Shown: one piece after another, positions 41,020 through 50,762 of the stretch
How the letters are laid out: each line of letters begins with the position of its first letter
Position numbering within the stretch: the first letter of the stretch is position 1
DNA from: Avoscillospira sp045579045
GTDB taxonomy: Bacteria > Bacillota > Clostridia > Oscillospirales > Oscillospiraceae
Assembly: GCA_045579045.1 (NCBI GenBank)
Contig: JAZNLL010000076.1
Coordinates: 1 to 64,000, forward strand
Reading direction: 5' to 3'
Length of the DNA stretch: 64,000 bases
Notes under the pieces: generated by a model
The model's database searches: none
What the model saw: only the letters and a program-made list of their open reading frames with translations
Told to the model about the DNA's origin: nothing
Position numbers and translations under genes: made by a program

Positions 41020-44000
41020 CTGGTCTCCGGCAGAGAACCAAAGGCACCTGCCGCTTTTAAGTTTTCAATATGGGTCTTGGAAACCTTGGGACAGGCAGCG
41101 GAGAATTCCTCAATGGAAATGAAGTGCTTGCCCTTTCTGCCTTCCACGATATCCAAGGCTGCCGTCTCACCCAGACCGGACACTGCCACAAAGGGAGGAA
41201 GCAGTTTTCCATCCTTGATGCGGAACCGCAGAGCTTCGGACTCATAGATATCAATGGGCGCAAACTCAAATCCGCGGAGGTAGAATTCGTAGGCTACTTC
41301 CAGAGTGGTGAGCATATCTTCGTCCTTGGCAGTGGCATTTTCATCATCGTCGATGGCTTTGATGTTTGCCAAAACCGCTTCCTTGCCGCTGGTCATCAGT
41401 CCTGCATCGAAGCCGCCCTTCTGGCTGCGTCGGTAGAAATAGGCCGCATAGAATGCCAGAGGGTGATAGACCTTGAACCATGCAATCCGGAATGCCATCA
41501 TACAGTAGGCAACCGCATGGGCCTTGGGGAAGAGATACTTGATCTTCTTGCAGGAACCGATATACCAATCCGGCACGCCGGCAGCGACCATTTCCTCCTC
41601 TGCGCCGGGAGGCAGACCTCTGCCCTTTCGGACCGACTCCATGATCTTGAATGCCCGTTTTTCCGGCATACCGCAGGAGATCAGGTAGATCATGATATCG
41701 TCTCGGGCACCGATGGTCTGACCGACCGTTGCTACACCGGAAGTGATGAGATCCTTTGCATTGCCCAGCCACACATCGGTGCCATGGGTATAGCCGCAGA
41801 TACGAACCAGAAAATCAAACTTATCCGGCATGGTATCCAGCAGAACGCCTCTGGTAAACCGGGTATTGAACTCCGGCACACCAACGGCTCCGGTTGGTCC
41901 AAGGAGTTTGTCATTCTCATAACCCAAGATCTTGGAAGATGTGAAAATGGACATGGTGCGCTTATCATCCAAGGGGATCGTCTTGGCATCCACTCCCGTC
42001 AGATGCTCCATCATGCGGATCATGGTGGGGTCGTCGTGACCCAGCATATCCAGTTTCAGCAGGTTCTCTTCCATGGAGTGGTATTCAAAATGGGTGGTGA
42101 TGATATCGGAATGGGGATCGTCTGCCGGATGCTGAACGGGACAGAAGTCCCAGCTCTCATTTTCCTGAGGAATGACCACCAGACCGCCGGGATGCTGACC
42201 GGTGGTGCGCTTGACACCGACACAACCTGCAGCCAGCCGGTTCTCCTCTGCCTTGCTGACAGTGCGATTTCGCTCTGCCAGATATTTTTTTGCATAGCCA
42301 TAGGCAGTCTTTTCCGCCACAGTACCGATGGTACCGGCACGGAACACCTGCTTGGCACCAAACATCTCGATACAGTAGGCATGGGCTCTGGCCTGATACT
42401 CACCGGAGAAGTTCAGATCGATATCGGGAACCTTATCGCCGCCAAAGCCGAGAAATGTCTCAAAAGGAATGGAAAAGCCTTCTTTTGCAAAGGCTGTGCC
42501 GCATTTGGGACAGACCGCATCGGGCAAGTCGGCACCGCAGTCATAACCGGCAGGCACCTCGAAGGTATGGTACTTACACTTGGGGCAGCGGTAATGAGGT
42601 GGGAAGGAATTGACCTCCGTGATACCGGACAGGTATGCCACGATAGAGGAGCCGACAGAGCCACGGGAACCGACCAGATAGCCGTTTTCCAGAGAATTCT
42701 GCACCAGTTTCTGAGCAGACATATAGATCACATCGTAATGACAGGTGATGATATCGTTCATTTCCGTTGCCACACGCTTTGCGATCAGCTCGTGGGGTTC
42801 GTCGCCATAGAGTTCATGGAGCTTTCCGTAGACTAATCGTTTCAGATCCTCCACGGAGTTCTCAATGGCAGGGGCAAACAGGTTATGGGGCACAGGACGG
42901 ATGACATCGCACATATCCGCAATGAGATTGGGATTGGTGATGACCACCTCTTTTGCAGTCTCCGGGTCCAGATAGTCAAATTCCTTCAGCATCTCATCGG
43001 TGGTGCGGAAATAGAGAGGGTTCTCTCTGTCACAGTCCTCAAATCCCTTGGATGCCAGCAGCAGTCGGCGGTAGATCTCATCTTCCGGGCTCTGGAAATG
43101 AACATCGCCGGTGGCAACAACAGGCTTGCCCAGTTCCTTACCCAAACGGATAACAGTACGGTTAAATTCCCGCAGCCGCTCCACATCGTCAACCATGCCC
43201 TTGTTCAGCATGAACATATTGTTGGGCAGAGGCTGGATTTCCAGAAAATCATAGAAAGAAGCGATGCGCAGCTGCTCATCATAGCTCTTGTTGCTGACAA
43301 TTGCCTGGAACAGTTCACCGGCCTCACAGGCAGAACCCACGATCAGACCTTCTCTCCAGCGCATGAGTTCCGATTTGGGAATTCTCGGCACACGGCGGAA
43401 ATAGTTAAGGTGGGAATAGGAAATCAATCGATACAGGTTTCGCAGACCGATCTGATTCTTTGCAAACAGAATGATATGCCGTGCCTGCCGATCCATGACA
43501 TGGCTGCCGGATCGCAGTTCCATCATCATGGGATTGATCTGGGAAAGGGACTCCACTTCCCTGTCCTTGAGCATTTCAAAGAAACGGCGCAGCATATGGG
43601 CAACGGTACGTCCGTCATCCACCGCTCTGTGATGGTTGAATTCCGGCAGACTTAATGCATCGGCCACAATGTTCAGCTTATGATTTTTCAGCTCCGGCAG
43701 CAGATTCTGCGCCATGATAAGGGTATCAACATAGGTAGGTTCATAAGCAATGTGCAGCTTTCGGCAGGCTGCCAGAATGAAGCTAACATCAAAATCCGCA
43801 TTGTGGGCAGCCAGAGGACGGTCACCGCAGAATTCCAGAAACTTCGGCAGGACCTCATCGATATCCGGTGCGTCACGGAGCATCTCATCCGTGATGCCGG
43901 TCAGCTCTGTGATTCGCTGGCTCAAAGGTCTGTGGGGATTGACAAAAGACTGGAATTCTTCCAAAATCTCGCCGTCACGGTAAATGACAGCACCGATTTC

Positions 44001-45296
44001 GGTGATGACATCATCCTTGGCGGACAGACCTGTGGTTTCCAGATCAAAGGCAACAAACTCTCCGGTTAGAGGAATATCTCTGCTGCCATGGACGACCACG
44101 CGGTCATCCACATCGTTGACAAAGTAGCCCTCACAGCCATAGAGGATTTTAATAGGCTCGTCCGTACCGGCGACCTTGTTTTTGGAAGCTTTCAGTGCAG
44201 CCGGGAAAGCCTGTGCCACACCATGATCCGTAATGGCGATGGCCTTATGTCCCCATGCGGCGGCCTGCGCTACCACAGCGCCCACATCGGTCAGTGCATC
44301 CATGTTGGACATATTGGTATGGAGGTGAAGCTCCACTCGTTTTTCGGCAGCTGTGTCCATACGAACAGGTCTCTTGCCCACCATAATGGACAGGGGCTGC
44401 ATGACCATCTCGTTGTCATAGCGGTCAAAGGTCATTTTACCCTGAATTCGGAGCCATGCACCGGGCTTCTGGATGCGTTCCAAAATAGGCTTTGCCTTGT
44501 CCGCTTCCATAAACTGATTGATCCGCACAGAGCTGGTGCGATCGGTCACATCAAAGCAGATGACCCAGGCATTGCGCTTTTTCAGTTCCCGATGGTTAAC
44601 AGCAATGACTTCGCCTTCCACGATGACCTTGAACATATCCAGGTTCAGTTCTTCCATGGCTGTTGCTTCGCCGCTGAAAGGACGACCGTAGATCAGATCA
44701 CCTGTGGGCGTAGTACCTGTTTCCTGCGCAGGTTTCTTTGTCTCGGGAGCAGCCGCAGGCATACAGTCAATGGCAGCCTGACGAATTCGCTGGGTCTCTT
44801 CAAAGAGGGCTTCGCCCTCTAAGGCACTGTGGGCATCCAAAACAATCTCAGGGCAAATCCCAAACCACAGCTTCAGCTTTTCCTTCAGTCTCACAAGGTG
44901 AGGCTGAAGTTGATCTTTTCCATTGGCTACCAGATGAACAGTAATCGCATCCGGTGTCACTTCCCAACGGCTGCCTGCCAAAATGGCTCTGGCTGCCGGA
45001 TAGGCTGCACACAGGACATCTGCCAAATCTCTGGACTCCGCCTGCATAATAGCTGCAGGAGGAAAGGACACATTCAGCTCCAGCTTCTGCAAGCCGTAAA
45101 GGCCGGTGAGTGTCGCCGTCGTGCGGTCGATCCTCTCCCGGGAAATATAAGAAGGCGCGTACAGGTCTGCCTCGATGGTACGATTCAACATATCCAGATT
45201 GGCATTCTTCAGCTCTACCTGCTGCCAAATATTCAGTTCTGCTTCCTCGGGGATATATTCCGAGAACATATCCAGGAGGTAGATGGTCTTTTCCAT
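41001..45296 (-). CDS. polC: DNA polymerase III alpha subunit, Gram-positive type (PolC)
   Basis: The main replicative polymerase, 1431 residues. It has an N-terminal domain, an OB fold (about 215-310), a split PHP domain starting VELHLHTNMSNMDALTD, an inserted 3'-5' exonuclease (FVAFDLETTGLSAKDDVITEIGAVI, with DEDDh residues, about 415-580), and PHP completion (ITDHG; VATGDVHF). A zinc knuckle (CPKCKYHTFEVPAGYDCGAD..CPKCG) and the palm (VPDIDLNFSGEYQ, with catalytic Asp residues) follow, then the (HhH)2 and C-terminal regions. All parts are intact. GGAG precedes the ATG at 45296. It is last in the operon beginning at pyrH. Confidence 0.98.
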   Translation of the reverse strand: MEKTIYLLDMFSEYIPEEAELNIWQQVELKNANLDMLNRTIEADLYAPSYISRERIDRTTATLTGLYGLQKLELNVSFPPAAIMQAESRDLADVLCAAYPAARAILAGSRWEVTPDAITVHLVANGKDQLQPHLVRLKEKLKLWFGICPEIVLDAHSALEGEALFEETQRIRQAAIDCMPAAAPETKKPAQETGTTPTGDLIYGRPFSGEATAMEELNLDMFKVIVEGEVIAVNHRELKKRNAWVICFDVTDRTSSVRINQFMEADKAKPILERIQKPGAWLRIQGKMTFDRYDNEMVMQPLSIMVGKRPVRMDTAAEKRVELHLHTNMSNMDALTDVGAVVAQAAAWGHKAIAITDHGVAQAFPAALKASKNKVAGTDEPIKILYGCEGYFVNDVDDRVVVHGSRDIPLTGEFVAFDLETTGLSAKDDVITEIGAVIYRDGEILEEFQSFVNPHRPLSQRITELTGITDEMLRDAPDIDEVLPKFLEFCGDRPLAAHNADFDVSFILAACRKLHIAYEPTYVDTLIMAQNLLPELKNHKLNIVADALSLPEFNHHRAVDDGRTVAHMLRRFFEMLKDREVESLSQINPMMMELRSGSHVMDRQARHIILFAKNQIGLRNLYRLISYSHLNYFRRVPRIPKSELMRWREGLIVGSACEAGELFQAIVSNKSYDEQLRIASFYDFLEIQPLPNNMFMLNKGMVDDVERLREFNRTVIRLGKELGKPVVATGDVHFQSPEDEIYRRLLLASKGFEDCDRENPLYFRTTDEMLKEFDYLDPETAKEVVITNPNLIADMCDVIRPVPHNLFAPAIENSVEDLKRLVYGKLHELYGDEPHELIAKRVATEMNDIITCHYDVIYMSAQKLVQNSLENGYLVGSRGSVGSSIVAYLSGITEVNSFPPHYRCPKCKYHTFEVPAGYDCGADLPDAVCPKCGTAFAKEGFSIPFETFLGFGGDKVPDIDLNFSGEYQARAHAYCIEMFGAKQVFRAGTIGTVAEKTAYGYAKKYLAERNRTVSKAEENRLAAGCVGVKRTTGQHPGGLVVIPQENESWDFCPVQHPADDPHSDIITTHFEYHSMEENLLKLDMLGHDDPTMIRMMEHLTGVDAKTIPLDDKRTMSIFTSSKILGYENDKLLGPTGAVGVPEFNTRFTRGVLLDTMPDKFDFLVRICGYTHGTDVWLGNAKDLITSGVATVGQTIGARDDIMIYLISCGMPEKRAFKIMESVRKGRGLPPGAEEEMVAAGVPDWYIGSCKKIKYLFPKAHAVAYCMMAFRIAWFKVYHPLAFYAAYFYRRSQKGGFDAGLMTSGKEAVLANIKAIDDDENATAKDEDMLTTLEVAYEFYLRGFEFAPIDIYESEALRFRIKDGKLLPPFVAVSGLGETAALDIVEGRKGKHFISIEEFSAACPKVSKTHIENLKAAGAFGSLPETSQVTLF

Positions 45297-45311
45297 GTTT
45301 TCTCCTATGTA

Positions 45312-46349
45312 TCAGAGGGTTTCCACATACTTCAAAAGTGCAGGCAGCAGTTGGTCATAGGGCAGTTTTTCTTTCAGTTCGCCCTTGACAAAGAGCACAC
45401 CGCAGTCATCGCCGCCGGCAATGCCCACATCGGCCTCCCGGGCTTCACCGGGGCCGTTGACGATACAACCCATGACCGCAACGGTGATGGGTTTCTGGCA
45501 ATCTGCCAATGCGTTCTCAACCTTGGATGCCAGACCGATCAGGTCAATTTTCGTCCTGCCGCAGGTGGGACAGGCGATGATATTAACACCGTCTTTCCGC
45601 AGACCGGCTGCTTTCAAAATCGCCTTGGCCGCCATAACTTCCTTTACAGGATCGGCAGTCAAAGAGACACGAATCGTGTCACCGATGCCGCGGCAAAGAA
45701 GGCCGCCGATTCCCATGGCCGATTTGATGGTGCCCATATACTCTGTGCCGGTCTCCGTGACACCCAGATGGACGGGATAATCAGACTGTTTGGAGAACAG
45801 CTCATAGGCTTCCATCATAAGGGGCACGGTGCTGGATTTCATGGACACGCAGATGTCATAAAAACCGTACTTTTCCAGCAGCGCAATATGGGAAAAGGCA
45901 CTCTCCACCAGTGCTTCCGGTGTGGGATGACCGTATTTTTGCAGCAGAACCTTATCCAGACTGCCGCCGTTGACACCGATTCGGATGGGAATGCCATGCA
46001 TTTTACAGCAGTCCACAACCGCTTTCACCCGATCCTCCCCGCCGATATTGCCGGGATTGATACGAATCTTGGCTGCACCGCCTTCCGCAGCAGCAATGGC
46101 CAGTTTATAGTCAAAATGAATGTCCGCAACCAGAGGCAGCGGAGATTGCTCTGCAATCTTGGCAAAGCCGGCAGCAGCATCCATATCCGGCACCGCCAGT
46201 CTTGCGATCTGACAGCCGGCAGCAGCCAAAGCCCGGATCTGAGAAAGAGAACCTTCTACATCGGTGGTTTTCGTATTGAGCATGGACTGGATGGATACCG
46301 GCGCACCGCCGCCAACCAACACATTTCCAACTTTTATCTGTTTTGTCAT
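45312..46349 (-). CDS. ispG: 4-hydroxy-3-methylbut-2-en-1-yl diphosphate synthase (IspG)
   Basis: Reductive ring-opening enzyme of the MEP isoprenoid pathway, a [4Fe-4S] protein of 345 residues. The N-terminal TIM barrel starts VGNVLVGGGAPVSIQSMLNTKTTDV, with LVADIHFDYKLA and KIRINPGNIG. The C-terminal cluster domain has CPTCGRTKID and GCIVNGPGEAREADVGIAGG, with its three Cys ligands. The ATG at 46349 has GCAGGAG 6 bp upstream and is preferred over 46379. It sits in the usual dxr-rseP-ispG order. Confidence 0.97.
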   Translation of the reverse strand: MTKQIKVGNVLVGGGAPVSIQSMLNTKTTDVEGSLSQIRALAAAGCQIARLAVPDMDAAAGFAKIAEQSPLPLVADIHFDYKLAIAAAEGGAAKIRINPGNIGGEDRVKAVVDCCKMHGIPIRIGVNGGSLDKVLLQKYGHPTPEALVESAFSHIALLEKYGFYDICVSMKSSTVPLMMEAYELFSKQSDYPVHLGVTETGTEYMGTIKSAMGIGGLLCRGIGDTIRVSLTADPVKEVMAAKAILKAAGLRKDGVNIIACPTCGRTKIDLIGLASKVENALADCQKPITVAVMGCIVNGPGEAREADVGIAGGDDCGVLFVKGELKEKLPYDQLLPALLKYVETL

Positions 46350-46350
46350 A

Positions 46351-47412
46351 TCAAACTCCTGCAAACAGTTTCCAGACATCCCGGAAACTCACATAGGCAA
46401 TGAATGCCAGTAACAAAATCATACCTGCGGCATGGATATAGCCTTCATACTTGGGGTCAATTTTTTTGCCGACGATTCGCTCCATAAAGGCAGTAATGAG
46501 AAGGAAGAACACACGTCCGCCGTCCAAAGCCGGAATGGGAAGCATATTCATCACCGCCAGATTAACGGCGATAAAGGCTGCCAGATAGGCAATATTCATA
46601 ACTGCTGCCCCTGTGGACTGGGCAGACGCACCGGTCTGGGCGATCACGGAGACGATTCCCACAGGCCCGCTCATATCGTTGACGCTGACAAGACCGGAGA
46701 CCAGGTCCTCCAAACTCATCCAAACCATTCTTGCAAAGTCAATGGCTGAATACCATGTGTTTTTCAGCACAGTTCCAAAAGTTTTCTCCTCAGAACCAAA
46801 GTACAGCCCATAGCGATAGACCGTTTTTCCGTCCTCTTCATAAGGCTGAGGTGTCATGGCAAAATCCTTCAGTTCCACCAGTTCCCCGTTCCGTTTGACC
46901 GTCAAATCAAAAACACCGGTCTTGTTTCGGTTCAAAAGCATACTGACATCGGAATAGAGATACACTCTCCGACCGTCGATCTCATAGAGAGTATCCCCTG
47001 CCTGCAGAGCCGCTTCCCCTTCATAGGGACAGTCTTCATAAAAAGCTCTGATGGTGGGCGTAGAAAATGCAGAAACTGTGCTGAACATGACAGCAAGAAT
47101 TAAGAAGCCCGTCACAAAATTCATCACAGAGCCTGCCACGAGAATGATGGCCCGTTTCCACCATTTTGCTGAGGTAAAAGCACCGGGGGCATCGCTCTTT
47201 TCATCTTCCCCTTCCATGGCGCAGAAACCGCCAATCGGGATGCAGCGGAGAGAATATGTCGTCTCCCCTACCTGCTTCTGCCAGATGGCAGGACCCATAC
47301 AGATGGCGAATTCATTGACACGGACACCAAATGCCTTAGCGGCAAGAAAATGCCCCAGTTCATGAACGAAGATGAGAATACCGAAAATCAGAATGGCAAC
47401 AAGGATATACAA
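46351..47412 (-). CDS. rseP: Site-2 intramembrane metalloprotease (RseP/RasP family)
   Basis: A 353-residue polytopic membrane zinc protease. The HExxH site is in IFVHELGHFLAAKAFGV (His20, Glu21, His24), the third zinc ligand in MLPIPALDGGRVFF, and a single PDZ domain lies between (about 115-195; ALQAGDTLYEIDGRRV). It cleaves anti-sigma factors or leftover signal peptides within the membrane. The start is a TTG at 47412 with AAAAAGGTGA upstream. It ends one base before the ispG start codon. Confidence 0.95.
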   Translation of the reverse strand: MYILVAILIFGILIFVHELGHFLAAKAFGVRVNEFAICMGPAIWQKQVGETTYSLRCIPIGGFCAMEGEDEKSDAPGAFTSAKWWKRAIILVAGSVMNFVTGFLILAVMFSTVSAFSTPTIRAFYEDCPYEGEAALQAGDTLYEIDGRRVYLYSDVSMLLNRNKTGVFDLTVKRNGELVELKDFAMTPQPYEEDGKTVYRYGLYFGSEEKTFGTVLKNTWYSAIDFARMVWMSLEDLVSGLVSVNDMSGPVGIVSVIAQTGASAQSTGAAVMNIAYLAAFIAVNLAVMNMLPIPALDGGRVFFLLITAFMERIVGKKIDPKYEGYIHAAGMILLLAFIAYVSFRDVWKLFAGV

Positions 47413-47418
47413 TACAAA

Positions 47419-48570
47419 TCACCTTTTTAAGATTTGATCGGCTGCCAGTCGTGCCAGACGGTCAGCCTCCAGAATCTGTTCCAGAGAGGGATTCTGCACC
47501 ACCTTCACTGTCTGCAGTGCATGATTGATGGAATCGGAAATATCATAGAAGCCGACTTCATTGCGCAGATAAGCTGCAACCGCCTGCTCGTTGGCGCCGT
47601 TGAGGATGGCACAGGCAGTTCCGCCAACCTTTGCTGCCTCCATTGCAAGCCGAAGGCACGGGAATGTTTCCAGATCAGGATCTTCAAAGGTCAGCGGACC
47701 GCAATTCACCAGATCCAGACCTGTTGCAGGACTGGACGTTCTCTGTGGATAAGTCAGTGCCAACTGAATGGGAATCCGCATATCGGGAACACCCAGTTGT
47801 GCCATAACAGCACCATCACAGAATTCCACCAGAGAATGAACGATACTCTGACGGTGGACAGTCACGGAAACTTTCTCCGCAGGCATGCGGTAAAGGCGCA
47901 TAGCCTCGATGAACTCCAAGCCCTTATTGAGCATGGTGGCACAGTCGATGGTGATCTTTGCACCCATTTTCCAGTTGGGGTGCTTCAGAGCAGCGTCCTT
48001 TGTGGCTGTCTTCAGTTCTTCCCTGCTCATGCCATAGAACGCACCGCCGGAAGCAGTCAAAATCAGCCGTTTGATTTCCTTGGAATCGCTACAGCCCATG
48101 AGACATTGGAAAATGGCGGAATGCTCGGAATCCACAGGGATGATCTCTGCACCGCAGCGATCCGCTTCCGCCATGACCAGTTCACCGGCGCAGACCAGCG
48201 TTTCTTTATTGGCAAGACCAATACGCTTACCTGCACGGATGGCTGCCAACGTAGGTTCCAGACCCATAACGCCGACCACAGCCGTAATGACTGTATCCGC
48301 AGAAGACCAGGCAGCAGCGCGCAGCAGTCCCTGCTTGCCGTAATCCACTTCGGTTGGCAGGTCGGCAATGGCTTCTTTCAGCTGATCTGCCAATTCTTTG
48401 GTTGACATAACTGCAAGCTGAGGGCGGTATTTCCGGCACTGGGCGATCATCAACTCCAGATTGCTGCCGCAGGTCAATGCTGCAACAGAAATACCCAGAC
48501 CATCCACCACATCCAGAGTCTGACGACCGATGGAACCGGTGGAGCCGAGAATTGCAATGGTTTTCGTCAT
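47419..48570 (-). CDS. dxr: 1-deoxy-D-xylulose 5-phosphate reductoisomerase
   Basis: Second enzyme of the MEP pathway, NADPH-dependent, 383 residues. The NADPH motif IAILGSTGSIGRQTLDVV is at the N-terminus. Metal and substrate residues lie in IIPVDSEHSAIFQC, LTASGGAFYG and HPNWKMGAKITIDCATMLNKGLE. GAGGAAGTT precedes the ATG at 48570. It lies 7 bp from cdsA and 7 bp from rseP, inside the core operon. Confidence 0.98.
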   Translation of the reverse strand: MTKTIAILGSTGSIGRQTLDVVDGLGISVAALTCGSNLELMIAQCRKYRPQLAVMSTKELADQLKEAIADLPTEVDYGKQGLLRAAAWSSADTVITAVVGVMGLEPTLAAIRAGKRIGLANKETLVCAGELVMAEADRCGAEIIPVDSEHSAIFQCLMGCSDSKEIKRLILTASGGAFYGMSREELKTATKDAALKHPNWKMGAKITIDCATMLNKGLEFIEAMRLYRMPAEKVSVTVHRQSIVHSLVEFCDGAVMAQLGVPDMRIPIQLALTYPQRTSSPATGLDLVNCGPLTFEDPDLETFPCLRLAMEAAKVGGTACAILNGANEQAVAAYLRNEVGFYDISDSINHALQTVKVVQNPSLEQILEADRLARLAADQILKR

Positions 48571-48577
48571 AACTTCC

Positions 48578-49393
48578 TCACTTTACGATCAAAGGAAACA
48601 GCAGGAGCAGACACTCACACAGAGGTGCTACCAGACTCATGCTGTCAAAGCGATCCAGTACGCCGCCATGACCGGGCAGCAGATTTCCGTAGTCCTTGAT
48701 ACCCGTCTGACGCTTGATAACGGAATAGGTCAGGTCACCCAGAATACAGGTAACAGAACCCAAAAGTCCACAGATCAGCGCAAAGGCATAGCGAACTTCA
48801 AAATCAAAAGCGATCTGCAGAATCACAGCATAGAGGAACATACACAAAACTGCGCTGAGCACACCGCCAACAGCACCTTCCCAGGATTTCTTGGGGCTGA
48901 TGTTGGGTGCCATTTTATGCTTGCCCATGGCAACACCCACAAAGTAGGCACCGCTGTCGGCAGAAAAAGCCACAATGAGCGGAATGAGTATGTAGAATCT
49001 ACCGTAGTTCATGAGCAAAATCCTGCACAGGGCAGACCAGAACAGCGGAATGACAATGGCAGAAAAAGCAGAAATGCCGATCTGGGCAAAGGGCAATTTC
49101 CCGTGGGAGGCGATCATGGTAATAAACAGCACCATAAAGTATACCCAAAGACTCACGATCCCCCAAGTCCAAGGGCAGCCGCCATAGCTCCAAAGACAGA
49201 CGACCAGTGCCATCAACGCAGATGCTGCCATGAGATAGATATTCGGCACGAGCCCGGTGCGGTACAGCAGTTCATAGACCGCAACCACAGACATAGCCGC
49301 GATCAGAATTGCAGTAAATACAGGGGGCAGCACCAGCAGCACCAACAGCAGCAAGGGCAGTCCCACTGCTGCCACAAGGATTCTTGTTTTCAA
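48578..49393 (-). CDS. cdsA: Phosphatidate cytidylyltransferase
   Basis: An integral membrane enzyme of 271 residues that makes CDP-diacylglycerol for phospholipid synthesis. Seven or so helices precede the family signature near the C-terminus: GSVTCILGDLTYSVIKRQTGIKDYGNLLPGHGGVLDRFDS (the SxxKRxxxxKDxxxxxPGHGGxxDRxD pattern). ADSGAYFVGVAMGKHKMAPNISPKKSWEG is also present. The start is a TTG at 49393, 8 bp after GGAGG and one base past the uppS stop; upstream open frame to 49606 overlaps uppS and is rejected. Confidence 0.95.
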   Translation of the reverse strand: MKTRILVAAVGLPLLLLVLLVLPPVFTAILIAAMSVVAVYELLYRTGLVPNIYLMAASALMALVVCLWSYGGCPWTWGIVSLWVYFMVLFITMIASHGKLPFAQIGISAFSAIVIPLFWSALCRILLMNYGRFYILIPLIVAFSADSGAYFVGVAMGKHKMAPNISPKKSWEGAVGGVLSAVLCMFLYAVILQIAFDFEVRYAFALICGLLGSVTCILGDLTYSVIKRQTGIKDYGNLLPGHGGVLDRFDSMSLVAPLCECLLLLFPLIVK

Positions 49394-49394
49394 A

Positions 49395-50141
49395 TCACAC
49401 GCCTCCAAACCGGCGGTTGCGGCGGTTGAATTCCGCAATGGCCTTTTCCAGTTCCTCCGGTCCAAAGTCCGGCCAGAGGACATCTGTAAAATAGTATTCC
49501 GCATAAGCCGACTGCCATAACAGGAAATTGGAAATTCTTGATTCGCCGCCGGGACGAATGACCAGTTCCGGATCGGGAATGCCGTGAGAATACAGCAATT
49601 CGCCAAAATCTGCCTCGGTCAGAGCTTCGGGGTCAGCTTCGTCCTTCACGCAGCGGTTGGCAAAAGCCCTGGCAGCCCGGACAATTTCATCTCTGCCGCC
49701 ATAGTTCAGGCAGACATTGGCCTGAAAGCCCGTATAGCCCTGCGATATTTTCTCCGTACGGTCAGCCAGTTCCTGCAAGTCCGGAGAAAGACGGCTCAGA
49801 TCACCGAAAAAGTGCAGACGGATCCGATCCTGCTCCATTTTTTCAATGGCCTCGAAGAGATACTTCTTCAGAAGGCCCATGATGGCGGTCACTTCTTCTT
49901 CGGAACGTTTCCAGTTTTCCGTAGAAAAAGCGTAAACCGTCAGATGCTCCACGCCGATATCCCGGCAGTAGGTGGCAATGTTTCGGAATGTTTCACTGCC
50001 CACACCATGGCCGGCTGTTCTGGGCAAACCTCTGGATGTGGCCCAGCGGCCGTTACCATCCATAATAATGGCAATATGACGGGGTACAGGGCGATCCTTG
50101 GGCAGTTCAATTTTCTTGGTTTTCTTTCCAAAAAGCTTCAT
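49395..50141 (-). CDS. uppS: Isoprenyl transferase (undecaprenyl diphosphate synthase)
   Basis: A cis-prenyltransferase of 248 residues that builds the undecaprenyl carrier for cell-wall and surface glycans. The signature HIAIIMDGNGRWA holds the catalytic Asp. LTVYAFSTENWKRS and the C-terminal ELVIRPGGESRISNFLLWQSAYAE are complete. The usual GRTSGE-type region reads RPGGESR here. The ATG at 50141 has GAGG 7 bp upstream. It directly supports the sugar-phosphate transferase encoded at 34.8 kb in function, though not in position. Confidence 0.97.
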   Translation of the reverse strand: MKLFGKKTKKIELPKDRPVPRHIAIIMDGNGRWATSRGLPRTAGHGVGSETFRNIATYCRDIGVEHLTVYAFSTENWKRSEEEVTAIMGLLKKYLFEAIEKMEQDRIRLHFFGDLSRLSPDLQELADRTEKISQGYTGFQANVCLNYGGRDEIVRAARAFANRCVKDEADPEALTEADFGELLYSHGIPDPELVIRPGGESRISNFLLWQSAYAEYYFTDVLWPDFGPEELEKAIAEFNRRNRRFGGV

Positions 50142-50167
50142 AATCAAACCTCAATAACAGACGGAAT

Positions 50168-50196
50168 GGGAGTGCCGCAGGTTCTGCAGCACTCCC
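50168..50196 (-). other. Hairpin between frr and uppS
   Basis: A 13-bp stem with one wobble, GGGAGTGCYGCAG and complement, loop of 3 nt, in the 70-bp gap between frr and uppS. The minus-strand continuation has only scattered Ts, so it is more likely a processing or attenuation site than a full terminator. Confidence 0.55.
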
Positions 50197-50211
50197 GCTC
50201 GGATCAATCGT

Positions 50212-50760
50212 TTAGATTTCCATCAGTTCCTTTTCCTTGGCGGCGCACATTTCGTCGACCTTCTTGGTATACTTGTCCGTCAGATCCTGCAGATCCTTTT
50301 CGGCCTTCTTCTGGTCGTCTTCCGTGATCTCATTGGCCTTCAATGCCTTTTTGATGGCATCCATGCCGTCACGACGGATATTTCGGATGGCAACCTTGGC
50401 ATCCTCGGCATACTTCTTGACCTGCTTGGTCAGATCCTTTCTGCGTTCCTCTGTCAGCTGAGGGAACACCAGACGGATGATACGGCCGTCGTTCTGGGGG
50501 TTGATACCCAGTTCGGACTGCTGGATGGCCTTTTCAATGGGCTTCAGCAGGCTGCCGTCCCAGGGCTGGATGACCAGAGTTCTGGGATCGGGAGAGGAAA
50601 TGCTGGCCACCTGACCGATGGGGCTGTCGGCACCGTAGTACTCAACGCTGATACGGTCCAGAACCTGAGCGTTGGCACGGCCTGCGCGGACAGAACCGAA
50701 TTCGCTGCCCAGAACTTCCAGGGTCTTATCCATCTTGCGGTTAAATTCCTTGAAATCCAT
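50212..50760 (-). CDS. frr: Ribosome recycling factor
   Basis: A 182-residue protein that splits post-termination ribosomes with EF-G. It has the three-helix bundle and small beta domain: TLEVLGSEFGSVRAGRANAQVLDRI, VEYYGADSPIGQVASISSPDPRTLVI, then FPQLTEERRKDLTKQVKKYAEDAKVAIRNIRRD. GGAGGC is 9 bp before the ATG. It is 2 bp from pyrH. Confidence 0.98.
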   Translation of the reverse strand: MDFKEFNRKMDKTLEVLGSEFGSVRAGRANAQVLDRISVEYYGADSPIGQVASISSPDPRTLVIQPWDGSLLKPIEKAIQQSELGINPQNDGRIIRLVFPQLTEERRKDLTKQVKKYAEDAKVAIRNIRRDGMDAIKKALKANEITEDDQKKAEKDLQDLTDKYTKKVDEMCAAKEKELMEI

Positions 50761-50762
50761 AG